A stretch of DNA of 64,000 bases, taken from contig NZ_RHPJ01000001.1 of assembly GCF_004786095.1 (NCBI RefSeq), forward strand, positions 868,001 through 932,000. The letters run 5' to 3'. The stretch is from Serinibacter arcticus. GTDB lineage: Bacteria > Actinomycetota > Actinomycetes > Actinomycetales > Beutenbergiaceae. The translations under genes were made by a program, and so were the position numbers. Positions within the stretch are counted from its first letter, which is position 1, and each line of letters starts with the position of its first letter. Below the pieces are notes generated by a model, which saw only the letters and a list, made by a program, of their open reading frames with translations, did not search any database and had not been told where the DNA came from. Shown here piece by piece: positions 1-7,659 of the stretch.

Positions 1-662
1 AGCTCGTCGATGTCGCGGTGCTCGGTGTTGTCGCTGATCTCCGTGTCGATGGCGCCGGGGCAGATCACGTTGACCCGCACCTTCGCCGAGGCGAGCTCGA
101 CGGCGATCATCTTCGCGAACGCGACCTGGCCGGCCTTGCTGGAGGCGTAGGCCGAGGCCCCGGTGTTGCTGAACGTCCGCGTGCCGTTGATCGAGGACAC
201 GATCACGACGGCGCCGCCGCGCACCTTGAGCAGGGGGACGGCGTACTTCACCGTGTGGAACGTGCCGGTGAGGTTGGTGGCGATCGTGCTCGCCCACTCG
301 TCGGGCTCGAGGTCCTCCAGCGCGGCCCAGACCCCGTTCACGCCGGCGGAGGCGACGACGACGTCGATCCGCCCCAGCTCGGACTCGACGCGTGCGATCG
401 CCTCGCGCACCGACTCGGCCTTCTCCGCCTCGACGCCGAGCGGCAGCGCCCAGCCGCCGGCCTCACGCACCTCCTCGGCCGTGCTCTCGGCGGTCGCGAG
501 CGAGTGGCCGACGACGACGACCCGCAGGCCCTCCTTCGCGAGCCGCAGCGCGGCGGCGCGGCCGATCCCGGAGCCGGCACCGGTGACGAACGCGACGCGG
601 GAGTCGCCGTCGGGCGCGGAGGTGGTGGACGTGGTCGAGCTCGGGGCGCTGTCGTTGCTCAC
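1..662 (-). CDS. SDR-family oxidoreductase, C-terminus cut by window edge
   Basis: This is a short-chain dehydrogenase/reductase, an NAD(P)-dependent cytoplasmic enzyme; its substrate is not predictable. About 220 residues are visible. The Rossmann glycine motif TGAGSGIG lies near residue 31, the NAG position reads ASAG, SSIN supplies the catalytic Ser region, and YASSK supplies the Tyr and Lys. A PG motif and SDNTEHRD follow just before the window edge. The chosen start is a GTG at 660-662; the first 20 residues are Ser/Thr-rich and disordered. The 3' end lies outside the window, so its downstream context is unknown. Family assignment is sure, function is not. Confidence 0.9.
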   Translation of the reverse strand, partial: MSNDSAPSSTTSTTSAPDGDSRVAFVTGAGSGIGRAAALRLAKEGLRVVVVGHSLATAESTAEEVREAGGWALPLGVEAEKAESVREAIARVESELGRIDVVVASAGVNGVWAALEDLEPDEWASTIATNLTGTFHTVKYAVPLLKVRGGAVVIVSSINGTRTFSNTGASAYASSKAGQVAFAKMIAVELASAKVRVNVICPGAIDTEISDNTEHRDIDE

Positions 663-821
663 GGTCGTCTCCTCGGGGTCAGGGAGCCAGCGGTGCTGGT
701 CGGGTGGTCGGCGCGGCGCTCGGGACGCCGCCTCTCGACCGTAACCCCGCGACGGCCCCGCACCGCGGGTCGGGCTTCTGCGCTGGTCGACCCTGACGGA
801 CGCCTGGCCCCCTGTCCTTCG

Positions 822-1265
822 TCAGCTGGATGCGCTGATCGGGACGAGGCAGTCGACCTCGCCCTCGCGGCGGTAGTACTCGATGTGGGGTCTCGTCGGA
901 TCGTGATCTGCATGGGCGAAGAGCACCTCGAAGGCCGGGGCGATGTCTCCGTACACGGCAGGAGCGGACCCTCGCAGGCGGAGGCGGAGATAACGGCCTC
1001 CGGGGATGACCGTCTCATCGTGACCACGAGGGTTGTCGTGGTCACGGTCCAGGCGGCTGGTGGACATCCGGTAGACGCCGTCGGCGCCGTAGAAGAGACC
1101 CATCATCGTGCGTCCTCGCAGGGAGTCGAAGGAGCCTTCGAAGTCTGGCCAGGCGCTCTGGATGGTGGCGATGTCCAGCCGCACGTCGCGACTGAGGGCG
1201 GGAGTGTCCGCCAGCGTGACGACGTTCATACGACCGAGCTCGTGGTTCGTCGGGTAGGTGCTCAT
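822..1265 (-). CDS. GyrI-like/effector-binding domain protein
   Basis: A 147-residue protein that looks like a stand-alone GyrI-like (AraC effector-binding) domain. This fold binds small molecules and is found at the C-terminus of AraC and MerR regulators or alone. The visible support is the pattern FYGADGVYRMS in the middle, a central FEVLFAHADHD stretch and a C-terminal EYYRREGEVDCLVPI strand typical of the family's closing beta-strand. There is no DNA-binding domain. It starts at an ATG and sits 32 bases upstream of the GntR gene's stop, on the same strand. Its ligand is unknown. Family call is moderately sure. Confidence 0.6.
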   Translation of the reverse strand: MSTYPTNHELGRMNVVTLADTPALSRDVRLDIATIQSAWPDFEGSFDSLRGRTMMGLFYGADGVYRMSTSRLDRDHDNPRGHDETVIPGGRYLRLRLRGSAPAVYGDIAPAFEVLFAHADHDPTRPHIEYYRREGEVDCLVPISASS

Positions 1266-1297
1266 GCCCCGTGCCTACCGGATCTTCGGCCAGCTCT

Positions 1298-2074
1298 TCA
1301 ACGCGCCGACGAGCCGCTGACGGGTGTCCGGGTGGGGTGGAGCCGATCGGTCAGGGACATGTGCACCTGGTAGCGGTCCCCGCGGTACCAGGAGGTCACG
1401 TGCTCGACCGCCCGGCCGTCGCCGGTCGCCGAGGTCCTCCGGAAGACCAGCAGCGGCGCTCCGGCGTCGACCCCGAGGGGTTCGGCGAGTGCGACGTCGG
1501 CCGCCTCCGCCCACGCCGTCTGCTCGGCCCGCTCGATCCGGACGCCGTAGGCCTCGCCCAGCAACGCGTAGAGCGAACCCGTCAGGTCCTGATCGCCGAG
1601 ATCGGGCAGCACCGCGGGCGAGTACCACGCCACCTCCAGCGCCATCGGCACTCCCCCGGCCAGCCGCAGGCGCTCGACCCGCCACGCCGGTGCGCCGCTA
1701 TCGAGCGCGAGCGCAGTCCGGACCTCCGCCGTCGAGCGCTCGAGCCGCGCCGACCGCAGGATCGTCGACGGCTGCAGGCCGCGGCGACGCATGTCCTGCG
1801 TGAACGAGGCGAGGTGCAGCGTCGACTGGACGCGCGGCCCCGCCACGAACGTTCCCCTGCCGTGGACCCGGTAGAGCACCTGCTCCTCGACGAGCCGCCC
1901 GATCGCCTCGCGCACCGTGGCCCTGCTGACCCCGTGGGCCGCCATCAGCTCGCGCTCCGAGGGGATCGCGGCGTGGGCCTGCCAGGTCGAGCCCACCTGC
2001 TCGAGGAGGAGCGCACGCAACCGCGCGTGCTTGAGGACGCGACCGTCCGTCGCCGCCGTGCCGCTCATCGTCAT
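1298..2074 (-). CDS. GntR/UTRA regulator, DasR/NagR-like
   Basis: A 258-residue transcription regulator with an N-terminal GntR winged helix (residues about 10-75, with PSERELMAAHGVSRATVREA) and a C-terminal UTRA ligand-binding domain (about 95-245). UTRA regulators of this type sense sugar phosphates such as GlcN6P/GlcNAc6P. The gene is divergent from nagB-nagA, and the 110-bp gap holds a DasR-type palindrome, so it most likely represses nagBA and itself. Two ATGs (2074 and 2068) follow a GGAGGA ribosome site; the first is used here. In Streptomyces the homologue DasR also controls chitin and antibiotic genes; whether this copy is global is unknown. Confidence 0.88.
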   Translation of the reverse strand: MTMSGTAATDGRVLKHARLRALLLEQVGSTWQAHAAIPSERELMAAHGVSRATVREAIGRLVEEQVLYRVHGRGTFVAGPRVQSTLHLASFTQDMRRRGLQPSTILRSARLERSTAEVRTALALDSGAPAWRVERLRLAGGVPMALEVAWYSPAVLPDLGDQDLTGSLYALLGEAYGVRIERAEQTAWAEAADVALAEPLGVDAGAPLLVFRRTSATGDGRAVEHVTSWYRGDRYQVHMSLTDRLHPTRTPVSGSSAR

Positions 2075-2118
2075 CCGTCCTCCGTGCGTTGACAGGCCCC
2101 GACCCGAACCCCCACCAT

Positions 2119-2138
2119 CAACTGGTACGGACCAGTTG
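2119..2138. promoter_or_regulatory. dre-like operator (DasR/NagR site)
   Basis: The sequence CAACTGGTACGGACCAGTTG has 8-bp perfect arms around a 4-bp centre. The core ACTGGT-N4-ACCAGT matches the published DasR-responsive element consensus (ACTGGTCTAGACCACT/AGT) in both half-sites. It lies between the divergent GntR gene and nagB, about 46 bases before the nagB start. Confidence 0.85.
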
Positions 2139-2183
2139 TCCACCGCGCGCGCGGTCATCGTCACACTCCTGGAGGAGGACCTC

Positions 2184-2969
2184 GTGGAGGTCATCATCGT
2201 CGAGCGCCCGCAGGACGCGGCCCCGATCGTCGCCGACGCCTGCACCAGCCTGCTGAGCGCGAAGCCGGCCGCCGTGCTCGGGCTGGCGACGGGGTCGACC
2301 CCCCTGCCCGTGTACGCCGAGCTCGTCCGCCGACACCGCGAGGAGGGGCTGACCTTCGCCGCGGCCCGCGCGTTCCTGCTCGACGAGTACGTCGGCCTCG
2401 CCGCCGATCACCCCGAGCGCTACCGCGCGGTCATCGAGCGCGACTTCACCGGCCACGTCGATCTCGACCCGGCCGCCGTCGTCGGCCCCGACGGCCTCGC
2501 GGAGGACCTGGCCGCCGCCGGGCCGGCCTACGACGACGCGATCCGCGCGGCCGGGGGGATCGATCTGCAGATCCTCGGCATCGGCGTCGACGGCCACCTC
2601 GCGTTCAACATGCCGATGAGCAGCCTCGCGAGCCGCACCCGCCTGAAGACGCTCACGCCGCGCACGCGGGAGGACAACGCCCGCTTCTTCGACGGCGACC
2701 TCGATCGCGTACCGACGCACTGCCTCACGCAGGGCCTCGGCACGATCATGGAGAGCCGGCACGCCGTCGTGCTCGGCTTCGGCCGGGCCAAGGCGCAGGC
2801 GGTGCGCGAGTGCGTGGAGGGCGCGATCTCGGCGCACTGGCCCGCCTCGGTCCTCCAGCTGCACCCGCACGCCACCGTGGTCGTCGACGCCGAGGCCGCG
2901 AGCCAGCTCGCGTTCGCCGACTACTACCGCACGACCTACGCGGGCAAGCCGGACTGGCAGGGGATCTGA
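2184..2969 (+). CDS. nagB: Glucosamine-6-phosphate deaminase-like protein with altered catalytic Glu
   Basis: A 261-residue NagB-family protein, expected to convert glucosamine-6-phosphate to fructose-6-phosphate and ammonia in the cytoplasm. Visible motifs are the phosphate loop LGLATGSTP (33-40), DEYVGL (68-72) with the general-base Asp, and GIGVDGHLAFN (133-142) with the ring-opening His138. The next residue is Met143, where E. coli NagB and most homologues have catalytic Glu148 (FNEP). The codon is a clear atg, and the downstream SSLASRTRLKTLTPRT block is intact. The GTG start follows a GGAGGAGG site. Its stop overlaps nagA by one base. The reduced or altered activity is inference. Confidence 0.88.
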   Translation: MEVIIVERPQDAAPIVADACTSLLSAKPAAVLGLATGSTPLPVYAELVRRHREEGLTFAAARAFLLDEYVGLAADHPERYRAVIERDFTGHVDLDPAAVVGPDGLAEDLAAAGPAYDDAIRAAGGIDLQILGIGVDGHLAFNMPMSSLASRTRLKTLTPRTREDNARFFDGDLDRVPTHCLTQGLGTIMESRHAVVLGFGRAKAQAVRECVEGAISAHWPASVLQLHPHATVVVDAEAASQLAFADYYRTTYAGKPDWQGI

Positions 2970-4153
2970 TGCTCGTCCGAGCGGCGAGCGCCCTCGTCGA
3001 CGGCGCCCTCACCGGGCCCGTCCTGGTGAGCGTCGAGGGCGGGCGGATCCGCGCCGTCGACAGCGATCCCCTCGCGGTGGCGGCCGCCCCGTCGCGCCAC
3101 CTCCACGCCGATCTCACGAGCGGGGTGCTGACACCCGGGCTCCTGGACCTGCAGGTGAACGGTTCGTTCGGCGCCGACTTCGCCGACGCGACGCCGCAGG
3201 AGTGGGCCACGGCGCTGGACGGTCTCGCGGCCCACGGCGTGACCGGCATCGAGCCGACCGTCATCACCGCCCCGCTCGCGGACCTGCACGGCGCGTTCGA
3301 CCGCATCCTGGCGGCGCGCGAGTCGCTGGCCGCCGGCGCCGACCACCCGGTCGCCCGCATCCTCGGGGCGCACCTCGAGGGGCCGTTCCTCTCGCCGGAG
3401 CGCCGCGGCACCCACCGCACGGAGTGGATGCTGCCGCCGTCGCCCGAGCACCTCGACACCCTCCTGGCCCACCCCGCGACGCGGGAGGTGCTGCTCACCG
3501 TCACGCTCGCCCCCGAGCTGCCGGGCGCGATCGAGGCGATCCGCCGGCTCGTCGGCGACGGCCTCATCGCCTCCGTCGGGCACTCGGACGCGAGCGCCGC
3601 CCAGGTCCACGCCGCGGCCGACGCCGGGGCGACGATGGTCACCCACCTCTTCAACGCCCAGCGCCCCCTGGGCCATCGCGAACCGGGCGTCGTGGGCGCC
3701 GCGCTCGCCGACGACCGACTCCACCTCGGCACGATCCTCGACGGGCAGCACGTGCTCGGCAGCGTGGTCGGGATCGTCATGGCGGCCGCACCCGGGCGCG
3801 TGGTGGGCGTGACCGACGCGATCGTGACGGCGGGTCTGCCACCGGGGACGTGGCTCACCTTCGGCGGCGCCGAGGTGGCCGGGGACGAGACCGGGCTGGG
3901 TCGCCGTCGCGACGGCACCATCGCCGGCGCCGGCATCCTGCTGGACGAGGGCGTGCGCCGCACGATCGCGGCCGGTGTCGCCCCCGCCGTCGTGCTGGCG
4001 AGCTGCACCGAGGTGGCCGCGCGCTCGATCGGGCGCGACGACGTCGGACACCTGCGGCCCGGCGCGCACGCCGACCTCGTGTGGTGGGACGAGAGCTGGC
4101 TGCCGCAGCGGGTCTGGGTGGCGGGCACGGAGCGGCTCGTCCCTACCCGGTGA
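2969..4153 (+). CDS. nagA: N-acetylglucosamine-6-phosphate deacetylase
   Basis: A 394-residue amidohydrolase that removes acetate from GlcNAc-6-phosphate, feeding NagB. The metal and catalytic motifs of the family are present in order: DLQVNGSFGADF, HLEGPFLSPERRGTH (metal Glu), GHSDA (metal His), THLFNAQRPLGHREPG (metal His) and GVTDAIVTAG (catalytic Asp). The length matches the family (380-400). The ATG overlaps the nagB stop (TGATG), so the two are translationally coupled and should share the GntR/dre control upstream. The next gene begins about 100 bases later behind an iron box and is a separate unit. Confidence 0.95.
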   Translation: MLVRAASALVDGALTGPVLVSVEGGRIRAVDSDPLAVAAAPSRHLHADLTSGVLTPGLLDLQVNGSFGADFADATPQEWATALDGLAAHGVTGIEPTVITAPLADLHGAFDRILAARESLAAGADHPVARILGAHLEGPFLSPERRGTHRTEWMLPPSPEHLDTLLAHPATREVLLTVTLAPELPGAIEAIRRLVGDGLIASVGHSDASAAQVHAAADAGATMVTHLFNAQRPLGHREPGVVGAALADDRLHLGTILDGQHVLGSVVGIVMAAAPGRVVGVTDAIVTAGLPPGTWLTFGGAEVAGDETGLGRRRDGTIAGAGILLDEGVRRTIAAGVAPAVVLASCTEVAARSIGRDDVGHLRPGAHADLVWWDESWLPQRVWVAGTERLVPTR

Positions 4154-4180
4154 TGCGCCGCGCAGCAGCTCGAACGCTAC

Positions 4181-4199
4181 CCAGGTAAGCCTTACCTTG
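4181..4199. promoter_or_regulatory. IdeR/DtxR-type iron box
   Basis: A 19-bp sequence centred on position 4190 holds a 13-bp perfect odd palindrome GGTAAGCCTTACC. It matches 13 of 19 positions of the DtxR/IdeR consensus (TTAGGTTAGSCTAACCTAA). It lies about 57 bases upstream of the siderophore-interacting protein start, the expected place for iron-dependent repression. Confidence 0.75.
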
Positions 4200-4255
4200 G
4201 TCTAGGGTGGGCGCGTCCGGCACCGGACGCTCACCCCGTCGACCCGAGGAACGCC

Positions 4256-5089
4256 ATGGCCCGCCACACCCGTCTCGTGAAGCCCGCGCAGCAGGGCCTG
4301 GTCCACCTCACGGTGCTGCGCACGCGGCGCCTGTCGCCGCACTGGATGCGCGTCACGCTCGGCGGGGCGGAGGTCGACTCGTTCACCCCGATGGGCTACG
4401 ACCAGTGGTTCCGCCTCTTCCTCCCGGTCGGCGGCGAGGAGGGTCTGGACCGGCTGCCCGCCAAGGCCAACCAGATGATCGGCTACCTTCGCTACCTGCG
4501 CATCCCCGACGGCGTGCGCCCCGTGATGCGCAACTACACCGTGCGTGCGCACCGCCCGGCGTCGGGGACGAACGGTGCGGAGATCGACGTCGACCTCGTG
4601 CTCCACGGCACGCCGCATGACGGTACGGCGGGACCCGCGTCGAGCTGGGCGCAGACGTGCGCGGCCGGCGAGAGCGTCGTCATCATCGACGAGGGGCTGG
4701 GGTTCAATCCGGCGCACGGGACGGCGTCGGTGCTGCTCGTCGGTGACGAGACGGCGCTGCCCGCCGTCGCCGGGATCTGCGCCTCGCTGCCACCGGACGC
4801 GACCGGTACCGCGCTGGTGGAGGTCCCCTCGCTCGAGGACGCGCAGGAGATCGCCCGGCCCGACGGCGTCGGGCTCCGGTGGATCGTGCGTGATGCCTCC
4901 GTCAAGCCCGGAACCCTGGCGCTGGCCGCGCTGCGGGACCTCCCCGCCGCCGAGATCGATGGCGACCGCGTGCACGCGTGGATCGCCGGCGAGCAGGCGC
5001 TCGCGACCGACGGCCGCCGCCACCTCGTCAACGACCGAGGTGTGGCGAAGGACCGGGTGAGCTTCACCGGGTACTGGAAATGCGGGTGA
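4256..5089 (+). CDS. Siderophore-interacting protein (FAD-linked ferric-siderophore reductase)
   Basis: A 277-residue SIP-family flavoprotein (ViuB/FscN group) that reduces Fe(III) in imported siderophores in the cytoplasm so that iron is released. The FAD-binding beta-barrel includes MRNYTVRAHR (about 95-105). The NAD(P)H domain has the family motif GDETALPAV (about 163) and ends with the typical FTGYWKCG. The length is usual. An IdeR-type box upstream predicts expression under iron starvation. No siderophore transporter or synthesis genes are in the window, so it probably serves transporters encoded elsewhere. Confidence 0.92.
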   Translation: MARHTRLVKPAQQGLVHLTVLRTRRLSPHWMRVTLGGAEVDSFTPMGYDQWFRLFLPVGGEEGLDRLPAKANQMIGYLRYLRIPDGVRPVMRNYTVRAHRPASGTNGAEIDVDLVLHGTPHDGTAGPASSWAQTCAAGESVVIIDEGLGFNPAHGTASVLLVGDETALPAVAGICASLPPDATGTALVEVPSLEDAQEIARPDGVGLRWIVRDASVKPGTLALAALRDLPAAEIDGDRVHAWIAGEQALATDGRRHLVNDRGVAKDRVSFTGYWKCG

Positions 5090-5122
5090 CGGAGCCGCAC
5101 GCGGTGCGCCACACTGCAGCGC

Positions 5123-5662
5123 GTGACGATCATCGACGCGCAGGGCCGACCCGAACCCCCGCTGTGCGCGGGTGAGGCGGACACGCTGGTGGGGTTCCTG
5201 GAGTTCCACCGGGCCACGCTCGAGTGGAAGACATCAGGTCTCGACGCCGCGGGACTGGCCGCCACGACCGCCGCCTCGGCCCTGACGCTCGGCGGGCTGC
5301 TCAAGCACCTCGCCTACGTCGAGGACGTCTGGTTCTCCTACCGGTTCCTGGGCGAGCCACCGAGCGAGCCCTGGGCGTCGGCCGACTGGGAGTCCGACCC
5401 CGACTGGGAGCTGACGTCGGCCGCCGCCGACTCGCCGGAGGCGCTCCGCACCCTGTGGCAGGAGGCCGTGGGCCGCTCGCGCGCGATCACCGCCGCGGCG
5501 CTCGCCGAGGGTGACCTCGACGCCGTCGAGAAGCGGTCCGGGGGCGAGGACGGCCGGGTCAACCTGCGGTGGATCCTGATCCACATGGTCGAGGAGTACT
5601 GCCGGCACAACGGCCACGCCGACCTGCTGCGCGAGGCGGTCGACGGGCTGCGCGGGGAGTAG
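5123..5662 (+). CDS. DinB-like/DUF664 protein
   Basis: A 179-residue DinB-superfamily four-helix-bundle protein of the DUF664 type. Actinobacterial members are often mycothiol-dependent transferases or metal-dependent hydrolases of unknown substrate. Family signs are LLKHLAYVEDVWF (first metal-ligand His, about 60) and the C-terminal HMVEEYCRHNGHADLLREAVDG carrying two His ligands. It starts at a GTG 33 bases after the SIP stop, with no clear ribosome site. No partner genes suggest a substrate. Confidence 0.85.
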   Translation: MTIIDAQGRPEPPLCAGEADTLVGFLEFHRATLEWKTSGLDAAGLAATTAASALTLGGLLKHLAYVEDVWFSYRFLGEPPSEPWASADWESDPDWELTSAAADSPEALRTLWQEAVGRSRAITAAALAEGDLDAVEKRSGGEDGRVNLRWILIHMVEEYCRHNGHADLLREAVDGLRGE

Positions 5663-5697
5663 CGGCCCCGGCGCGGCCTCGCGGTCGCCGTGCCGGA

Positions 5698-6021
5698 TCA
5701 GTCGTTGGCCTCCTGCGCGACCTGGACGTCGATGTTGAAGTTCGTGCCGTCGACGTCGGACAGCGTCACCGTGGTGTCGTACTCGTCGCCGGTGGTCGGG
5801 TCGGTGAGCTCGCAGTCCACGACCTCGCCGTCCACGAGGTCGACCTGGTCGTCGCCGCAGTCGATGTCCGGGCGCTGCCCGACCTGCTCCTCGAGCGCGC
5901 CCTCCGCCTCCTCGGCGATCTGTTCGGCACCGACGGTGCGGTTCGCCGAGGCGGTGACGCTGCACGCTCCGAGGACGAGGATGCCGAGGACGGCGGCCGT
6001 GGCCGTGATGGTTCGCTTCAC
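5698..6021 (-). CDS. DUF4333 lipoprotein
   Basis: A 107-residue predicted lipoprotein: an N-terminal KR, a hydrophobic stretch (about 5-18) and the lipobox LGAC with the lipidated Cys at about 20. The mature part resembles DUF4333, a small domain common in actinobacteria, with the paired cysteines seen in DIDCGDDQ and VVDCELTD. The GTG start follows a weak GGGAGAC ribosome site. It likely sits on the outer face of the membrane; its role is unknown. It stands alone between convergent and divergent neighbours. Confidence 0.82.
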   Translation of the reverse strand: MKRTITATAAVLGILVLGACSVTASANRTVGAEQIAEEAEGALEEQVGQRPDIDCGDDQVDLVDGEVVDCELTDPTTGDEYDTTVTLSDVDGTNFNIDVQVAQEAND

Positions 6022-6183
6022 AGTTGTCTCCCTAGGAACGTTTCGGTCACGCTAGCGGAGCCCCGTGCGGCACAGGGGGACGGATGTGGGGCAGGGATCG
6101 GATGTGGTTCACGGACCGGTGACTTCGCGGCGCGTCGTCGGTCCTCCTGACGACACGCACCCGCCGACGTCCAGGAGGACACC

Positions 6184-6795
6184 ATGGCCGCGATCGTCTC
6201 CACCCTCTTCGTCTCCCTCGACGGCGTCGCCGAGATCGACCCCGCGTGGCACCTGCCGTACTTCGACGAGGCCATGGGCGCCGCCGTCGGCGCCGACTAC
6301 GAGGGTGTCGACGTTCTGCTCCTCGGCCGCGTGACCTATGAAAGCTTCGCCGGTGCGTGGCCGGACCGCGAGGCCGCCGGGGGCGAGGACGCCGCGTTCG
6401 CCGGGCAGCTCGGCGACCTGCGCAAGCTGGTCGCCACCCGCCGCGAGCCCGGCGCCGATCTCGGCTGGCGGAACGTCGCCGCCACCGACGACGTCGTCGC
6501 CGCGGTCAGCGAGCTGCGGGCCGACGAGACGATCGGCAAGGTCCTGGTGGCCGGCTCGATCTCGGTGGTGCAGCAGCTCCTCGCGGCGGGCGTGCTGGAC
6601 GAGCTGCGACTCCTGGTGCACCCCGTCGTCGCGGGTCGCGGCGAGCAGCTGTTCGCGCGCTCGGACGCGCCCCTCCCGCTGCGTCTGGTCAGCTCGCAGG
6701 TCTTCCCGACCGGTGTCACGCAGCTCGTCTACTCCCCCGCGCCCTCCCCCGGCGCGGCCGGCTACGAGGACGCCGCGGAGAACCTTCCGTCCTGA
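6184..6795 (+). CDS. RibD C-terminal/dihydrofolate reductase-like protein
   Basis: A 203-residue stand-alone RibD-C domain protein of the dihydrofolate reductase fold, an NADPH-dependent reductase type whose substrates are mostly unknown. Family marks are the N-terminal LFVSLDGVAEID, LLLGRVTYESFAGAWP (about 43-58) and the nucleotide-loop region VLVAGSISVVQQLL followed by DELRLLVHPVVAGRGEQLF. The ATG start follows a strong AGGAGG site. Its last 34 bases overlap, tail to tail, the 3' end of the gene on the other strand. Confidence 0.9.
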   Translation: MAAIVSTLFVSLDGVAEIDPAWHLPYFDEAMGAAVGADYEGVDVLLLGRVTYESFAGAWPDREAAGGEDAAFAGQLGDLRKLVATRREPGADLGWRNVAATDDVVAAVSELRADETIGKVLVAGSISVVQQLLAAGVLDELRLLVHPVVAGRGEQLFARSDAPLPLRLVSSQVFPTGVTQLVYSPAPSPGAAGYEDAAENLPS

Positions 6796-7442
6796 GCCGA
6801 CCCTCCCGCGGCGGTGACGACGTCGCCCCGCGCCAGATCCGCCCGCGTCACCCCGGACAGGACCAGGCCGACCAGGTCACCGGCCGACGCCGTCGTCCGC
6901 TGCTCGCGGAACGCCTCGATGCCGTCGACCCTGACGTGGGCCAGGAGGTGACCTTCGCGCAGCAGCGCGACCGTCTGGCCGGTGCGGACCTCACCCCGCG
7001 CCACTCGCCCGGTCACGACGGTGCCGCGGCCCGTGATCGTGAAGACGTCCTCGATCTGGAGGGTGAAGGACGAGCCGGCGCCCGCGTCGTCGTCGATCAC
7101 GGCGTCGGTGACGGCGTCGGTCACGGCATCGGTCACGGCATCCACCGGCGAGGGCGCCACCGCGCCTCGACGCTGCGCCAGCCTCGTCGTCACGGCGACG
7201 GAGTGCGCGCCGGTCAGGAGCGCGGCGCCGACCACGACCCAGATGCCGGTCTCGGACGAGGGCAGCTCCAGGACGATGCCCACCAGGACCGCGACGACCA
7301 GCACGCACCCGTTGATCAGTGCCATCCGGACGAGTGCGCGCGATCGAGAACGGGCGTCGTCGTCGGCGCTCGGCACGGGACGAGCGCCGGGGACCGGGAT
7401 CTGGTGCGGGATCCTGGGCCGGCCGTCGGGGTAGAAGCTCAT
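6762..7442 (-). CDS. Membrane protein with a cytoplasmic EF-Tu domain-2-like module
   Basis: A 226-residue protein with a basic, disordered N-terminus, two adjacent transmembrane segments (about 40-60 and 66-85), then a DAVT-repeat linker and a beta-barrel module. The module begins at FTLQIEDVFTITGRGTVVTG and includes GEVRTGQTVALL and GDLVGLVLSGVTRADLARGDVV. These are hallmarks of domain 2 of EF-Tu-like translational GTPases. The GTPase domain (G1-G5) is absent, so it cannot act as an elongation factor. It starts at an ATG. Its stop overlaps the convergent RibD-C gene. Function unknown; a regulatory or RNA/protein-binding role is conjecture. Confidence 0.8.
   Translation of the reverse strand: MSFYPDGRPRIPHQIPVPGARPVPSADDDARSRSRALVRMALINGCVLVVAVLVGIVLELPSSETGIWVVVGAALLTGAHSVAVTTRLAQRRGAVAPSPVDAVTDAVTDAVTDAVIDDDAGAGSSFTLQIEDVFTITGRGTVVTGRVARGEVRTGQTVALLREGHLLAHVRVDGIEAFREQRTTASAGDLVGLVLSGVTRADLARGDVVTAAGGSAQDGRFSAASS
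7099..7143. repeat. 12-bp tandem repeat inside the EF-Tu-domain-like gene
   Basis: About 3.7 tandem copies of a 12-bp unit (ACGGCGTCGGTG and variants) encode the DAVT repeat in the linker between membrane segments and beta-barrel. The period is a multiple of three, so copy-number change would keep the frame. Confidence 0.85.
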
Positions 7443-7659
7443 GACACGAGACGGTAGCGGCGCGGCGCCGTCGGCGGTCGAGTCGAGCGACGTCGGAGGC
7501 GGACCGTACGGCCGCCCGACGCCCCCTCCAAGGACGTCCTGGTGGGTGAGACCCCTGTCTCGCGCATCGGAAGATGTGCCGTGGGGCCTTGCATCTGCGC
7601 CGCGGATTTGTTGCCGTGGAGTCAGTCGGTGGAACGTCCACCCACGAGAGGAGACGCGC

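Noticed and set aside
4141-4255. A riboswitch before the siderophore-interacting protein
   Set aside because: The only structure seen is the short iron-box palindrome; no riboswitch-like conserved core could be recognised.
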